Shown: positions 22,896 to 35,018, counted from the first letter of the stretch. The stretch: DNA of 64,000 nt from Phyto melanocephala (GCA_941918925.1 OW799233.1:137648533-137712532); one strand, 5' to 3'. Notes: a model not told the origin generated them from the sequence alone. Program-made: numbers and translations.

Positions 22896-24552
22896 CAGGC
22901 TAGTCATTTTAGCACTTTTTTTTTTGCTAGATTTAGCATTGCTTTTCTTACGTTAGCACAAAAGATTTTCAAAAAAGTGCTAAGTGCTAGTTTAGCACTT
23001 TTTTTTAATAATAATATTCCGGCATTTTTGCACTTTTTTTCATATAAAATTTAAATGCAATCAATTATTTTTTATATATAAATTTAAGATGATATTTTCT
23101 TTCTTGCAAAGGTTATAGCTGGTAAAATATATATACAGGAAAAGCGATAAACATAATTTTGGGAGATAAGGAAGAAATATTTGAAGAATATTTGCTACCA
23201 AATCCGTATTTAGGAAATGAATTCAAAACGTTATTAAACAAGTAAGAGCGCTATATTCGGCGGTGCCGAATCTTATATACCATTCACAACGTGTAGTCAT
23301 GCAATAACAGTGGTTTGTGTCACCATTCATCCCATATGAAATACGTACACACATATAAAAACATACATATATAAAAACGTCCCATTGTAAAATTATAAAT
23401 TTACGTATGTATGTTAAAAAAAAAAATAAATAAAAAAAAAATTAAAAAAAAATAAAAAAAAAATTTAAAAAAATATTAAAAAAAAAAAAAAATTATTATG
23501 TATATAATATATATAAAACAAAAAAAAAAAAAAACAAAAAAAAAAATTAAAAAAAAAAATTTTTAAAAAATAAAAATATAAATAATATATTAAATAAAAA
23601 AAAATAAATAAATAAAAAAAAATTTAAAAAAAATTTTTTTGGCTCAGCTGGGATTCGGTGCCACGTTTTCTCTAACCAGTATACACGTTTGTATGTATGT
23701 ATATTGTTGTTGTAATGTTGTTTTTGTGAAAAAAAAATCGAGGTGGTCGTGGGTTTTTGCTCATATCTCAGTTGTTCATGTACCGATGTTTCTGATCTAC
23801 CGATCTACTCCCGAATATTTCTGATATTTTAATACCTTACTCGGGTCCAACCTATGTCGGGGGGCTTCAAAAAGTTGATTTCAACATACACACGGACAGA
23901 CGGTCAGACAGACAGACTGACAGAGCTTAATCGACTCCCCTATTCATAAGCTTTCAGAAAATATATACTTTATGGGGTCGGAAATGAAAACTGTAGAAAT
24001 TTCACACGGAATGACAAACCTATATATACCCTTTTTCACTGTGTGAAGGGTATAAAAAGCATAAAGAAAAAATATAATATCTTCTGAAGAAGAAACACCC
24101 AATCAGAAAAATATGAACTAAATGAAAATGAACTAAAATTATCGGCTTCCCAAAAATATTTTGATATTAAAAACATTTTTAACATTTTCAATAGATAATA
24201 CCCTTAAACAAATTAAAGCACCTATTACTTGTATCTTAGAAGATATGAATTTTAGTATAACTGAAATGGAAAAAATCCAAAATCAGTGGAGCCTATATAA
24301 CTGAACAAGTCTGGCATACATTTGAGTAATTGTTAACACTTTTTTGTGTAAATATAATATTAATAAAATTGAATTTAATTGAACCAAATATGTATATAAA
24401 CATGTTGCAAATTATTATATTAAAAAAGTGTACTTAATTAAAAAAAAAGTTTTAAAAAAACAATATTGCAAATTTGTAGCACTTTCCTTTTGAAGTGTAA
24501 AACATTTTATCACTTTTTTCCGAGGTTTTGCACTTTTTCTCTAGCAACTCTG
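22896..24552 (+). mobile_element. hAT-type transposon remnant
   Basis: Ends are CAGGCTAG on the left and, reversed, CAGAGTTG on the right, the CAG-start typical of hAT elements. It is flanked by an 8-bp target duplication, GTTGATGC (22888-22895) and GTTGATAC (24553-24560), with one mismatch. The subterminal regions repeat TTAGCACTTTTTTT-like words in both orientations. A DINE-1-like element occupies 23236-24055; without it the element is about 840 bp, too short to encode a full transposase. The left arm could encode EEYLLPNPYLGNEFKTLL, but no catalytic motif is visible. Confidence 0.75.
23236..24055 (-). mobile_element. DINE-1-like element inside hAT remnant
   Basis: Runs from AACAAGTAAGAGCG to GGGTATAA in reverse orientation, with every landmark of the family: a GAATCTTATATACC-like hairpin side, CATCCCATATGAAATACG, a low-complexity A-rich core (23415-23640), GGCTCAGCTGGGATTCGGTG, GAGGTGGTCGTGGG, a CTGTCTGACC-type run, AGCTTTCAGAAAATATATAC and CCGAAATG-type text. 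A 61-codon open frame at 23639-23824 is repeat text and not a gene. Confidence 0.85.
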
Positions 24553-24560
24553 GTTGATAC

Positions 24561-27094
24561 AAATTGTTTTTGCAAAGAGTGTATTTCGTGTGTGATGTAG
24601 AAAACAAAACAAAGAGAGTGATTCATATTTACAACTAGATTACGATCGAATGGGTCGACCGTAGAACATGCTAGTATTAATAAAAAGATTATAACGGCAT
24701 ATGTATGTAAGTACTAATGAATATGTATGCTCTAAGTTTTCAATGTGAAAATATTAGAAACCGAATTATCAGGGATTGAAAGTCTATGCACTAAAAATTA
24801 TGCATTTAAGTAAAATATAAAAAAAAAAATATAAATTTTAAGTAAAATATGGAAAAAAAATATGCAGTAAAAACTCAATACCCTTTTTGACACAAAATCT
24901 TTGAGGTGCAAGAATATTTGTTCTCAGGTTAAAAAGGTAAAACATGTATTGAATGAACTTCTGATTCCTATAAATAACATTTTATAATTTTCATTTGGTT
25001 TAAAATCTTTTGGGCATAAGAAGTTATATTTTTAGTTTATCTCACGTTTTATACATTAATGCAGAGCTTTTTCTGAATACTTTGCTTCAACCTATTGTGG
25101 AGTTACAAAAAGCTAGTTTTCCTCAAAGATATTTGCCTGATAGCAAGTTCTGTTATTACAAACAGTTCGTGGGTAATTGAAGTAATTTACTTAAAGTACA
25201 TTTGTAATGACATAAAATACCAACAACATTACAAATTTCATATTAGCCAGCATTCAGAGTAAAAACCTGCTATTTAACAACACCGTCGTGTTTGAATAAT
25301 GAGTATAATTTGTGATGTTTTATTAAAGGTATTCATTATCTAGGAGTGGACGTTGTTGTTGGGTAAAAAAATTTTAAATACATAAAACTTGTCTACCTTA
25401 GTATTAAGTCGTTTTTGAAAAGAAGCAAAAACATAAATAAATAAATAATATAAAGGTACATGCTAAGGTGGATCCAAGAGGGGAGAAAAATAAGGTATTT
25501 AAGCAAATTGTTTCCTTTGATAAGTAATAGTTTTAGCAGCCATAAAACAATCTAATTCCATTAATTATGCATCTGGTATATTTATATAAAATATTTATAG
25601 AAAATTTTTTTAAAATAACGAATAACCTATCGAACTTGCCAAAGCGATAACTAAGCGATAATAAACTGGCTGTTATACTTACGAAGTGTGTTTGACTTTT
25701 TCCAACATATTTTGGCAAATCACTAAACAAAGACTTACGCAGATTAACGTTTACAAATTGTGGAATTTTATTTCCAAAATTCGTGCTCTGTTCGCCAAAC
25801 TTAGAAGCTTCTTAGGAAAACTTTTTTCCCCTTTATCAGATTTTTCTTATTTTCAAGTTTTACCAGCCTATGACTATAAAACATATTTCTGACAAGCTTC
25901 ATTGATTAAGGAGCACTTTAAAGAAGCAATATAAGCTTAAAGAAAGTAATGTCCGGCTAGATTGTCAAAATACTCTTATTTGCGTCATTCAATAACTATT
26001 TTCATCTGAGCTGGTAGTACGCAATAGTATGGATCGATTTATGACCACACTTGCTATTTTGGATTATCCAAACAGATCCCGTACCGTGTGCATAAAAGAA
26101 TCCATCGCCGTTGTAGATACGAGTAAGACAAAGAACTGACATTTATCGATCCGTCGCACAGTGCCGTTTTTTTGCGGAACAATTAATATCTTCACAACTA
26201 CAATAGCGAGGCTCACTAAACTTTGTCTGACTAACTCAAACGGAAACTTCTAAAGAAATTGTAGTGCTATAGGACGAAAGATACGGCTACCTCCCATACA
26301 AAGTAATTATTATTTTTTCAATATCTTTAGGACTGTAGTAGTAAAGCAGACAAAATTCGATGTGGGTAAATCTTAAAACAAACTATATGTTCCAAAAAAA
26401 TCCTAGAGGCACCGTATCTTGTTGGAACAAAATTTTAAATTATTTATTAAACATGATTTTATTATTCCCGCACTCAACGCGTGAGGCTCTTACTTATTCG
26501 TAAATAACTTCTATTGCGCATTTATGCGCAGTATAAATTTCTCTAGAAAAAAAAAATCATTTGCTCAACTTTTAAAATTAAATTAAAATCTCTGCCTAAT
26601 TGTTAACCAATAACTTTATGGCCGCTTAAACTAAGAAAATATCTTCTTTTTTTATTTTGAATATAAACCTTAAAAACAAAAGAACTTCCGCAAATAATTT
26701 TTATTATAAATACCTGAGCTTGATTTATTACTTTTTAAAAATTACTTAATAACGCAAAATTTTTAGCTATTTTCAGTCTGTTTTTTTCAGTTTCCTCTTA
26801 ATGTTTAATATCAACGCGCCAGTACAAAAAACACCGTTACCTATTTGACATTTATTTCTCTCTAGTGCTGTAGAATTTTATGCACCTCAAACGAGTACTT
26901 TTAGTTTTTACTTTTTTTATTAATCCGTTAAATGACCGCCTTTGGCCCATATGTGTGGCGCCTGTCTCAGCAACTCGGTTTCGTGTTAAGTAATTTTTTT
27001 TATTCATTGTAAAATATTTGGAAGGAGAAATGATTCCAAAAAGACTGCGAAACATGCAATACAGCGCGTGAAATCACGGATTTTTTTAAAGTTT
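24561..27094. other. AT-rich DNA without genes
   Basis: No gene is supported. A perfect palindromic stem TGCGCAT-TT-ATGCGCA sits at 26515-26530, just after CTCTTACTTATT at 26488, which echoes DINE-1-like ends; 26.0-26.53 kb may therefore be another old rolling-circle relic. A CATGCTAGTATT near 24668 resembles Helitron 3' ends, without further support. Confidence 0.4.
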
Positions 27095-27352
27095 GGCAAC
27101 CGAATTATCTTAAGAAATGGACAAGTCAATTGGTCACCTCGTTTGTGTGAATTGAGGTCTTTGGATTAATTTGGTCAAATTTGGCATAACAGGCAATGAT
27201 TGATAAATCAGAATACAACATTCGACGCAGTATTGATGAAATAGGATGATTATGCTCGAAAAAGTGTTGAAAATTTGGTTTGGATGGCAGCATGGTGTTC
27301 ATTAGGCGCAGTCGAGTGCCATATGCCAAAAATTATGTTTAAATATTAAATG
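27095..27352 (+). pseudogene. C-terminal fragment of mariner-type transposase
   Basis: In one frame at about 27108-27166 it reads LRNGQVNWSPRLCELRSLD, matching the region of the third catalytic aspartate in the copy at 31.9 kb (SRSGPVNWSPRSCDLTPLD); the catalytic D has become E. After a frame change, 27249-27352 ends HMPKIMFKY followed by TAA, the typical C-terminus of this transposase group. No terminal repeats are visible. Open frames on the opposite strand here are shadows. Confidence 0.7.
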
Positions 27353-28527
27353 CAATAAAGTTTGTAAATCAAAATTTTGTCCTTTTTCTATTCTTTATAC
27401 ATATTTATGTACTGGAATCAGCAATGCGGTCTAAATTGAACAGTTATTAAATTATTTTTATAATTTATCACACTAGCTAATATGTTTAATGAGTTATTTA
27501 ATATCAATCTTCTGTAGAGGCTAGTTTTATTTACTGTCAAGAGTTAAATTATAGAAAACTGCTCAGCCCAAAATTTGTTTATTTTTAACTAAAATTTTTT
27601 CAGTCGAGCAGTCGTTGTTGTAAAACAAATTTTAAGAAATCAGTTTAAAATTAAATGTGGATGTTGGTATGTTTAGATGTATGGGTATGTATTACTCACT
27701 TAATTACGCAAAAATGGCTGAACGAAATTAAATAATATTTGGTACCCAGATAGGGAACAACCTAGATTAACACATAGACTATATATTATCATGATAGTCA
27801 AGCAAACTTGCGGAAATATGCAATAAATATATTTTTTGTATTTAGTTAGACTATTGTGCAAGGGTTTTGATTGTTCAAAATTTATACGTTCTAGCGAAAA
27901 AAAATAAATCATCCAACGTCGTCTGTGGTAGTGTTTTATTTTTGTATCTCCTATCTCATTAATATGACAAAGAAGATGTTGAAATATTTTTACTTAATCA
28001 CGCGAAAAATTACTAAACGGATTGAGATTAATATATCTGCCAAAAAGATATGAGTATAACAACGTTAGTTTTTACATTAAAAGGCTACGTTTTTTTTTCC
28101 AATAACTACGCGGACAAAAACGCGGGCAACAGGCTAGTATACAATAAATAACAAACGAAGACATGTCGAACGTGGGAAAAACATGACATTTTATCAAACT
28201 TTGCATTATTTATTTAAAATTTGTTATACACAATCGGGCCTATTGTGTATGTAGTTGTCGAAGGCGCCACTTCGTAGTTGTTTTTAAAAGTCTTATCAAC
28301 AAAAAAGAAGTCGTTTTAATTCAACATTGGCACAAATAATAATATTTATACAAAATACATAAAACAACGTTTCAAACGGAATTTCTTACATGAGAATAAA
28401 TAAAGAATTTATGATGAAAAAAAATTAAAATAATTTTCTTATTTTGTTTTTGGAGATTTCATCATTTACTTATACAAAAAACATACAATAAAATGAAGGA
28501 AAATTTTGAATATGTTTTGTTACTGTT
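27353..28527. other. AT-rich DNA; possible Helitron 3' end at 28137
   Basis: No gene. ACGCGGACAAAAACGCGGGC followed by AACAGGCTAGT (CTAG at 28134-28137, then T) resembles a Helitron terminus, and the preceding 200 bases (ATTACTAAACGGATTGAG) have the style of such elements. The 5' end cannot be fixed. Confidence 0.4.
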
Positions 28528-28885
28528 ACCCAGCAACAAAAAAAAAAAAAAAAATTGAAGGAGTGCTAAGTGAATTACATTTTCAAAACTTTTGAACGAG
28601 TTACACTCTTCTAAATGACTTACTAAATGCTAACTAATTTGTCATAACAGATGTCCTTAAAAACCAACAAAATTAACTTATGAAACGTTAGATGCTTTTA
28701 ATCAAACATGCATGAGTTCTATGCACCTATTAGAATGGAATGCATTTCATTAATATATTTATATGTAATATAAATTTGATATAAACACATGACCTCCAAT
28801 GACATGCTTATGTCAAAATCATACGTTGAACCCCCTGCAAAATCAATCTTTTGTCAAAGTTTGTTTTTTTTTTTTTTGCTGGGTA
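28528..28885 (+). mobile_element. CCCAGCA-ended MITE
   Basis: A 358-bp element with TACCCAGCA at the left and TGCTGGGTA at the right, poly-A and poly-T next to the ends. The interior is related to 14820-15223 (GTGAATTACATTTTCA, a TTTGTCATAA-like word, GAATGCATTTCATTAA). TA at both ends fits a TA target. Confidence 0.85.
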
Positions 28886-29908
28886 CTTAAACATAATATT
28901 TACATACACTCAAAGTATTAACCCACTTAATTTAAGCAAACAGCCCATTAGTCTCATGAAATTTTGTGTTCAATGGAGCGTATGTGTAACATTTATTATT
29001 TCAAATGTTAAAAAATATTCATACGCCCCAGGGGTTAATTAAATCATTATTTTTAAGTATGCTTGTGTGTAAGTATTTTGTTATTATTTCTTTTTTAGCG
29101 TTTTATGTAGAAATCCTCCCTTACATTAATAATTTTCTAATACTTATGTACGATTCTATTTTTGTTAGTCACGTCTAAAATTGCTTTAACATATAAATTG
29201 TTATTATTGACAATAATTAATACATTTGAACTTTGACAATTAACACAAGGAGACATTATACATAGACACAATAATTCCCTATGTTAGACTCTATATCGGT
29301 ATCTCTGAACCTGCGACACAAACACTTCAATACTTCTGTATTAAATAAATGAAATACATAATGATTATTATCATGATCGTTATCATCGTTATTGTTATTA
29401 TAATTATAGTGGTAATGGTCGTCTTGTCAGTATAAGTTGTAGTGGTAAAAGCAACAAATTACTTTATAAATAATTGAAATAACATGCTACTCTCAGAACT
29501 TTTTGCAAAAAAAAAAACAAAGTGAAACAAAAAACAAATGTCTGACAGTTTTGTTTTTATTTCTTTCCTTTTGTGTGTGAAAGTCACATGTTTTGGCTAC
29601 AATAAAATAGTCACACAAACAGCATGTAGGTCATGGTAATTGCAAATGGCTGTATTTTATTTTTGTATGTCTGCAAGAGTTTGATAGTGTGTATGTGCAT
29701 TATTGTCGAGTATATTTTGTACAAAAAATATGGAGTCATTTCCATTTATGTGCACTAAACAGCAACAGCGAACAAATAGCGAAAGACATGCAGGAAAATA
29801 AATGCATTTTCATAAAAATAGTGATACCATACTGGACTGGCATTAACAAATTTCGGAATTTAATTATTTTTAAAACTTGAGGATTTCTTTTAATAAGTAG
29901 GGGCAAAG
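28886..29908. other. AT-rich DNA without genes
   Basis: No gene seen. (ATT/ATC)n-like simple sequence lies at about 29360-29410. Confidence 0.5.
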
Positions 29909-29922
29909 TCTACAATGCTATA

Positions 29923-30126
29923 GATAGGTTAGGTAGAACAGGCAGCTGTTGTGCAGCTCACTTGGGTCCATTTTATTGATCCCATTGTGATCCTTAATAG
30001 AAAAGTAAGAATAGAACAGAAAAGAGAGAAGAGAAGCAGACAACACCAGAGTCTCTAGCGGGAATCGAACCCGCAACCCCCAAACTAGCAGACCAGCATA
30101 CTACTGACTAGTCTACCGGGGCACCC
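29923..30126 (-). mobile_element. tRNA-derived SINE
   Basis: On the minus strand it begins GGGTGCCCCGGTAGACTAGT (box A region) and has the box B word GGGTTCGATTCCCGC about 45 bases on, the RNA polymerase III promoter layout of tRNA-derived SINEs. A pyrimidine-rich body (TCTGCTTCTCTTC) and a unique tail follow. Target duplications of 14 bp with one mismatch flank it: TCTACAATGCTATA (29909-29922) and TCTACAATGTTATA (30127-30140). A second copy is at 54224-54406. Confidence 0.9.
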
Positions 30127-30439
30127 TCTACAATGTTATATTATTTTAAATTTATTTTGCTGTCCAAGATCGTTTTGACATGATTCGAATAAACTAGTGG
30201 AAGAATTGCCGATGTTTATTGCTTAAAGCCATAAAGTTCTTTGAAATTAAATTCAAATGAGAACAAATTCACCAAAGAGTGAGTCAGAAAAAACCTATAC
30301 ACTTTACTTAAGTCAAATCTCAGCCTTAGTCCAACAAATTATTATTTTTGTAATCACGTTAGCTTTTACAAATAAGTCAGGTATTATTTTTAATAAATCA
30401 TTTATTTTCAACTGTTATTTTGGTCAAAATTGACAGCAA

Positions 30440-30990
30440 AAGATAATTAAGACTTTTCAAAAAATCCAGTATGGACTAAAATATAAAAAGCAAAATATCT
30501 GCAGGTTCATCTTCAAAAGTCATTAAACAGTACAAGAAAGACTTGAACATTAAAAGAAAACCTTGATCAGGGGCTCAATTTCCGTTTTGTGAAATTGTGA
30601 AATGAAAAGTTTTTGTATTGCTAAAACTATGTTGGCACCATAAGATATGACACACAAAAACTTCTCATTTCACAGTTTCATAAAATGAGAATTGATACCC
30701 AGGAAGAAAAAAAAAAACTAACAGATGCTGAAAAAGCAAAAGAAGTCGAACAACTAATTCGAAAGTACCGAATACTTCTATAAAAAAAAGCAGCTTATAA
30801 AGTTAAATGTTCTGATTCTTTGAGCACCAAGGCAAGGTGCCAGAACGCAATCGGATTTTAAGTGTAAGTGGACAACTTTGTTCTAACGTTCTAAGGTAAC
30901 GGAAGCAACTACAAAATCTTTAATGGGAGGATTTCCGAAAAAAAAGTGGATTAATTAATAAGTACCGAACAAAATGCCAATATCGTTATG
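30440..30990 (+). pseudogene. Tc1-like (DD37E-type) transposase relic, copy C
   Basis: The N-terminal helix-turn-helix text is recognisable by alignment to copy B: AAAATCTGCAG-like start, KVIKQYKKDLNIKRKP at about 30515-30563, EKAKEVEQLIRK near 30730-30765, then a jump to the C-terminal end (TTTTAAGTGTAAGTGGAC, ACAAAATCTTTAATGGGAGG) near 30850-30940. The whole catalytic centre is deleted. A hairpin MITE interrupts it at 30571-30700. Confidence 0.65.
30571..30700. mobile_element. Short hairpin MITE
   Basis: About 130 bp, almost one long imperfect palindrome. The left arm (GGCTCAATTTCCGTTTTGTG, then AAATGAAAAGTTTTTGT) pairs with the right arm (ACAAAAACTTCTCATTTCAC, then ATGAGAATTGATACCC). It splits the Tc1-like sequence, since copy B reads continuously across the equivalent point (GGATCAGGAAATAAA). 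AGG occurs next to both ends and may be a 3-bp duplication. Confidence 0.65.
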
Positions 30991-31754
30991 TTTAAGGAAT
31001 TTGTGCAATATTTAAAAAAATTTTAATGTTGAACGGTTTAAGTTTTATTTAATTTAATACAAGATAAAATTTTTTTACTTCTTCAATGAATAAATAAAAA
31101 TATCAGCAACACTTAACTCAAACTTCTAATTAGGGATTTTTTGAACAGTTAATTATTTATTTTAGTTTAGTTTTTATAAAATAATATTTTTTAATACTGA
31201 ATATCTTTTTTAAATGTTTGATTTTTCGATAATTAAAAAAAACTTATTTTTAAAAGACAAATTTTAAATTCACTTTAAATGTCTTTGAAATTCTTTGAAG
31301 TTTGAAATTAAAAAAAAAAAACATCTACAAATGTTATCGTATTCTTTATTTTTGGGAAAGTAATACCCAGAAACTATGGGTGGAATACCTGTATTATAAC
31401 AAGTAGAGTTGTCAAAACTGGTTACCGAATAAATAATTAAAAAAAATATTTTTTATATTTTTGTTCGGTTTTTTCATTATCCAAAAAACCGGTTTTTGTG
31501 TCCAAAATTATTCGACAATATTGAATGGGTTGGTGCGCCTAAACACATATGTCCTTGTCCATATAAACAATTTTTGTATTACAAATTTTTAAAATTCACT
31601 TTAGAAATTACATTCCGTCTCCAACACACTCAAGAAATACTTTCCCTAAAGAAGCTATCCAATGTGGTAGCGAAATATTGGAACAAAATAAAATTATTTT
31701 TATTTAAAAAACTGATCTCAAGCTTGATAAATAAAACAGCTATTGATATATATA
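30991..31754. other. AT-rich DNA; possible hAT scrap
   Basis: No gene is supported. AGAGTTGTCAAAACTGGTTA near 31405 and AAAAACCGGTTTTTGTG near 31483 resemble hAT subterminal sequence. The 89-codon open frame at 31496-31765 has no recognised motif. Confidence 0.4.
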
Positions 31755-32624
31755 CAAAAGGGTGATTTTTTAGCTATTATCTTTTTGGCAACACTGGTTT
31801 AAACAGCTGACGTTTCGTATTTTGTTTCACTGTCAAACATCTTCAGTTTGGTCTATAATTTAACCATGAATCGTCTTACAAACGAACAGCGCTTAAAAAA
31901 TTATTGAATTTTATTATCAAAGTGCGTGCTCTGTTAAGAAAGTTCATCGCGCGCTTTTTATCGAAAAATTGTGTTCAGCGACGAAGCTCATTTTGGCTCA
32001 ATGGGTACGTTAATAAGCAGAATTGTCGATTTTGGAGTGAAGATCAGCCAGAAGTATTGCAAGAGCTACCAATGCATCCAGAAAAAGTCACAGTTTGGTG
32101 CGGTTTATGGGCTAGTGGCATCATTGGACCGTACTTCTTCAAAGATAATGCGAATCGTAACGTAACTGTGTATGGTGAGCGCTACCGTGAGATGACATTC
32201 AACTTTTTTTTGCATGACATGTGTTTTCAACAAGACGTTGCCACATACTACACAGCACGCTTAACAATGGACTTATTGAGAGGCGAGTTCGTGAACATTT
32301 TATTTCACGTTCGGGACCGGTCAATTGGTCGCCTAGATCGTGCGATTTAACGCCTTTAGACAATTTTTTGTGGGGCTATGTTAAAGCTCGTGTCTATACA
32401 CACATGCCCGCTTCAACCTGACGCATTGGAAGACAACATTAAAGCATTTATTCATGAGACACCGGCCGAAATGTTGGAAAGAGTATGCCAAAATTGCATG
32501 AAATAATCTTCAAACATTAAATTATATGAATCGTACTATCGATTCAAATAAAGATTTCATGAATTTTTCTGAATTTTATGTGTGTTTTTTTTTAACTTTC
32601 CTATAGCCCTTAAAAATCACGCTT
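31755..32624 (+). mobile_element. Mariner-superfamily DNA transposon, deleted
   Basis: The left end (AGGGTGATTTTTTAGCTATT) and right end (reverse complement AGCGTGATTTTTAAGGGCTA) are imperfect terminal inverted repeats, with TA nearby on both sides. The boundaries are accurate to a few bases. At about 870 bp the element is shortened. Confidence 0.75.
31866..32505 (+). pseudogene. Broken mariner-type transposase (DD36D-like group)
   Basis: Start ATG at 31866 gives MNRLTNEQRLK. After a one-base slip, IIEFYYQSACSVKKVHRALF (31900-31960) is the first helix-turn-helix. It then jumps directly to VFSDEAHF near 31968, with the first catalytic aspartate, so the region in between, about 100 residues in relatives, is deleted. 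A further shift leads to WLNGYVNKQNCRFWSEDQPE, HPEKVTVWCGLWASGIIGPY, CFQQDVATYYTA (second D) and SCDLTPLDNFLWGY (third D) by 32373. The C-terminus near 32480-32505 is degraded. All three catalytic aspartates survive, but in different frames. Confidence 0.85.
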
Positions 32625-34544
32625 TACTAAATACTTTTAAGTAAACTCCTTTAATTTATATAAATCTCACTGTTTCTGTATTGCTTTTGTTAAGTGCGAG
32701 TCTGATGTGACGTACATGTGCAGAACGATACATTTTTTTATAGGCGGGATGCGTTACCTTGTTTTAAATATTCTTGGTATATTTGTATATCTGTAAAAGA
32801 TACTAGTATAAAACTAAATAATAAAATAAATAGTAATCGCAGAGGTTTACAATAACTAGTATTAAAACTAGTGTATAAATATACACACTTAAACTAGTCT
32901 CACATGCAAAAAGTACAGATAATTAATTAGCTTGAAGTTAAAAAGAACTAGTATATTTCTAAGCACGTATTACTTATTTTGTTAACGTAATACTGTTAGT
33001 GTATTTAAAAGTTTGTTTTATGAACTGATTTAAATTTTAAAGACTAACTGCATAAAAATTATCAGACGTATATTAGAGGTTTATAAAATTTCTATAGAAA
33101 ATCAGTTGAATAACCTCTGTATAAATCTTTGATAATTTTTAAGCATACGGCAATAATTTTTTAAATTCTTTTCAATAAAAAAAAAAGATAAATAAATAAA
33201 ATGTGCAATTTATTCTTTTCGTTGAGCTTCAGATCACTTGTTTTTTTTATAAAAATTTTTTATTAATAACCATAATAACATAATAACGTGTTTTTCTTAT
33301 AATTGTTATAGAAACAAAAATGTGAAATAAAAAACCGATTTTAAATGTAAAAAAACCAAAAGTCGGATTTTCTTATATGCGGAAAACCCACAAAAAAAGC
33401 AGGAACTACAGTTAAAGTTGTGTTTGTAAACATGAGAAAGTTGTCAATGCTAGACACCTGACAAATTTCCAATAACGCTGAAATAACTGTAATAAATGTC
33501 GTTTTACACTGGCAAAGCAAAAAATTTGACTTTAAAAAAAAGTACCTTGCATAGGCTTTCAGTAAACATGTAGTGAACTTTTAGTTTATATTTATGTGTT
33601 GTCTCAATTGAAAATTATGTTGTTTTTCATTTGTTCTTTTTCTTCTTTTTGGGACTGTTTTCCTGGAGCTATTAACATTTTTATGGACCGAAAATTTAAA
33701 TAAATCTCTGCGTTTTTATTGTTTTTTTTATAACCCAACCTGCCGTTTAAGAACAAATATATGACTGCTTGTCAGGCATGGTTGCCTTCCTGACAAAACC
33801 ACTAAGGTTGTTGTTGTCGTTGATGTTATTTTTGTCAATAAAAATTTTTTTGTTAAATGGAAGTTAGGATACAGGATCAGTGTTGCCATTTATATATTTC
33901 TTTATGTTTATATATACAAATAAATTGGTTACTTAACTTGATTTCGTCGGCTTAATATGCGAACCTGCTAAATTCACTTTTTAAGTAAATTGAGATTTTG
34001 ATTCCGTGTGGTAGAGAGAGATACGCCTTGACAAGTTAAGTCTTGAAGTGTGTAAAAAGGTTTGATAACAAAAAAATTGCTGAATCCTCTCACAGAAAAA
34101 TTTTTGTAAGCAAAACTGCTTAATCCAGTACATTATTAGTTCAGTGTTTATTACTAACTCCAATTTGTTTTTTTAGTTTTGTAGATTGTAGTCATACATG
34201 AAGAATACCATAAAATAAATCAACAATATATTTGGTCTTCCTCTCAAATTACAAATATGCAATATTAGAAGTTTTTTGCCTCTCCTGTAAAATTTGATGA
34301 AAGGGAGTTAGCAGGTTTGCATGTTAAGCCAACGGTATATTAAACTTTTTGATAAAGAATTTAACAATTTATTTTTATATACGATAATTCCTTCTGTGGA
34401 ATATAACACCATTAAGAATTACTAAAAAATAAAAAAAAAATTATAATAAAAAAATAAGACATTTTGAACATTAATGAAATAATTATAAGTTTACTGATTT
34501 TTGTGTAGATCCAGTCCTATTAGTATGACCAGAGGAATAACCGA
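32625..34544. other. AT-rich DNA without genes
   Basis: No gene or named repeat recognised across nearly 2 kb. Confidence 0.5.
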
Positions 34545-35018
34545 TTAAGTCGACATAAGTTAATATTTAGATAATAACACCATTGCAATCCCGCAATTTA
34601 AAACTACCTTTAGGCGAATTTGTAACCATTTTGAATAACTTTGCTGAAAGTTCTAGCGTAAAAACTATTAACGTTTATTATTTTAATGAATAATAACTTA
34701 TTTAAACTTATAACTTATATTGAAATTTAACTGAATATGCGAAATTGCTTTAAATTATACAGCGTGGAGTTCATATAAATGTCTTTATTTTAAAAATTTA
34801 AAACAATTAACTAATAATTTTAAAGGTGTTTTTCTGACAAACTTAAAAAACAGACATAAGCAGTTTTTCCTTATTACCACAGCTGTAATAAATATGAATG
34901 TTTGTAAGTTTAGATGTTACACGGCTGAACGAATCTAAATTAAATTTGACGCACAGGTAAACAACCTAGAGCCCTTCAATCCGTAAACTATACGGACAAA
35001 TTCACGGGAACACGCTAG
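34545..35018 (+). mobile_element. Helitron-like element, 3' part
   Basis: Ends in CTAG at 35015-35018 followed by T. Upstream is a perfect 5-bp hairpin CCGTA-AACTA-TACGG at 34981-34995. The text ACACGGCTGAACGAATCTAA is typical of Helitron-type tails. The body 34545-34880 matches the repeat nested in the transposase relic at 4573-4755. The 5' end is not defined. Confidence 0.55.

Noticed and set aside
29900..30126. A functional tRNA gene on the minus strand
   Set aside because: Box A and box B are present but no cloverleaf closes; target duplications and a second copy at 54.2 kb show a SINE.
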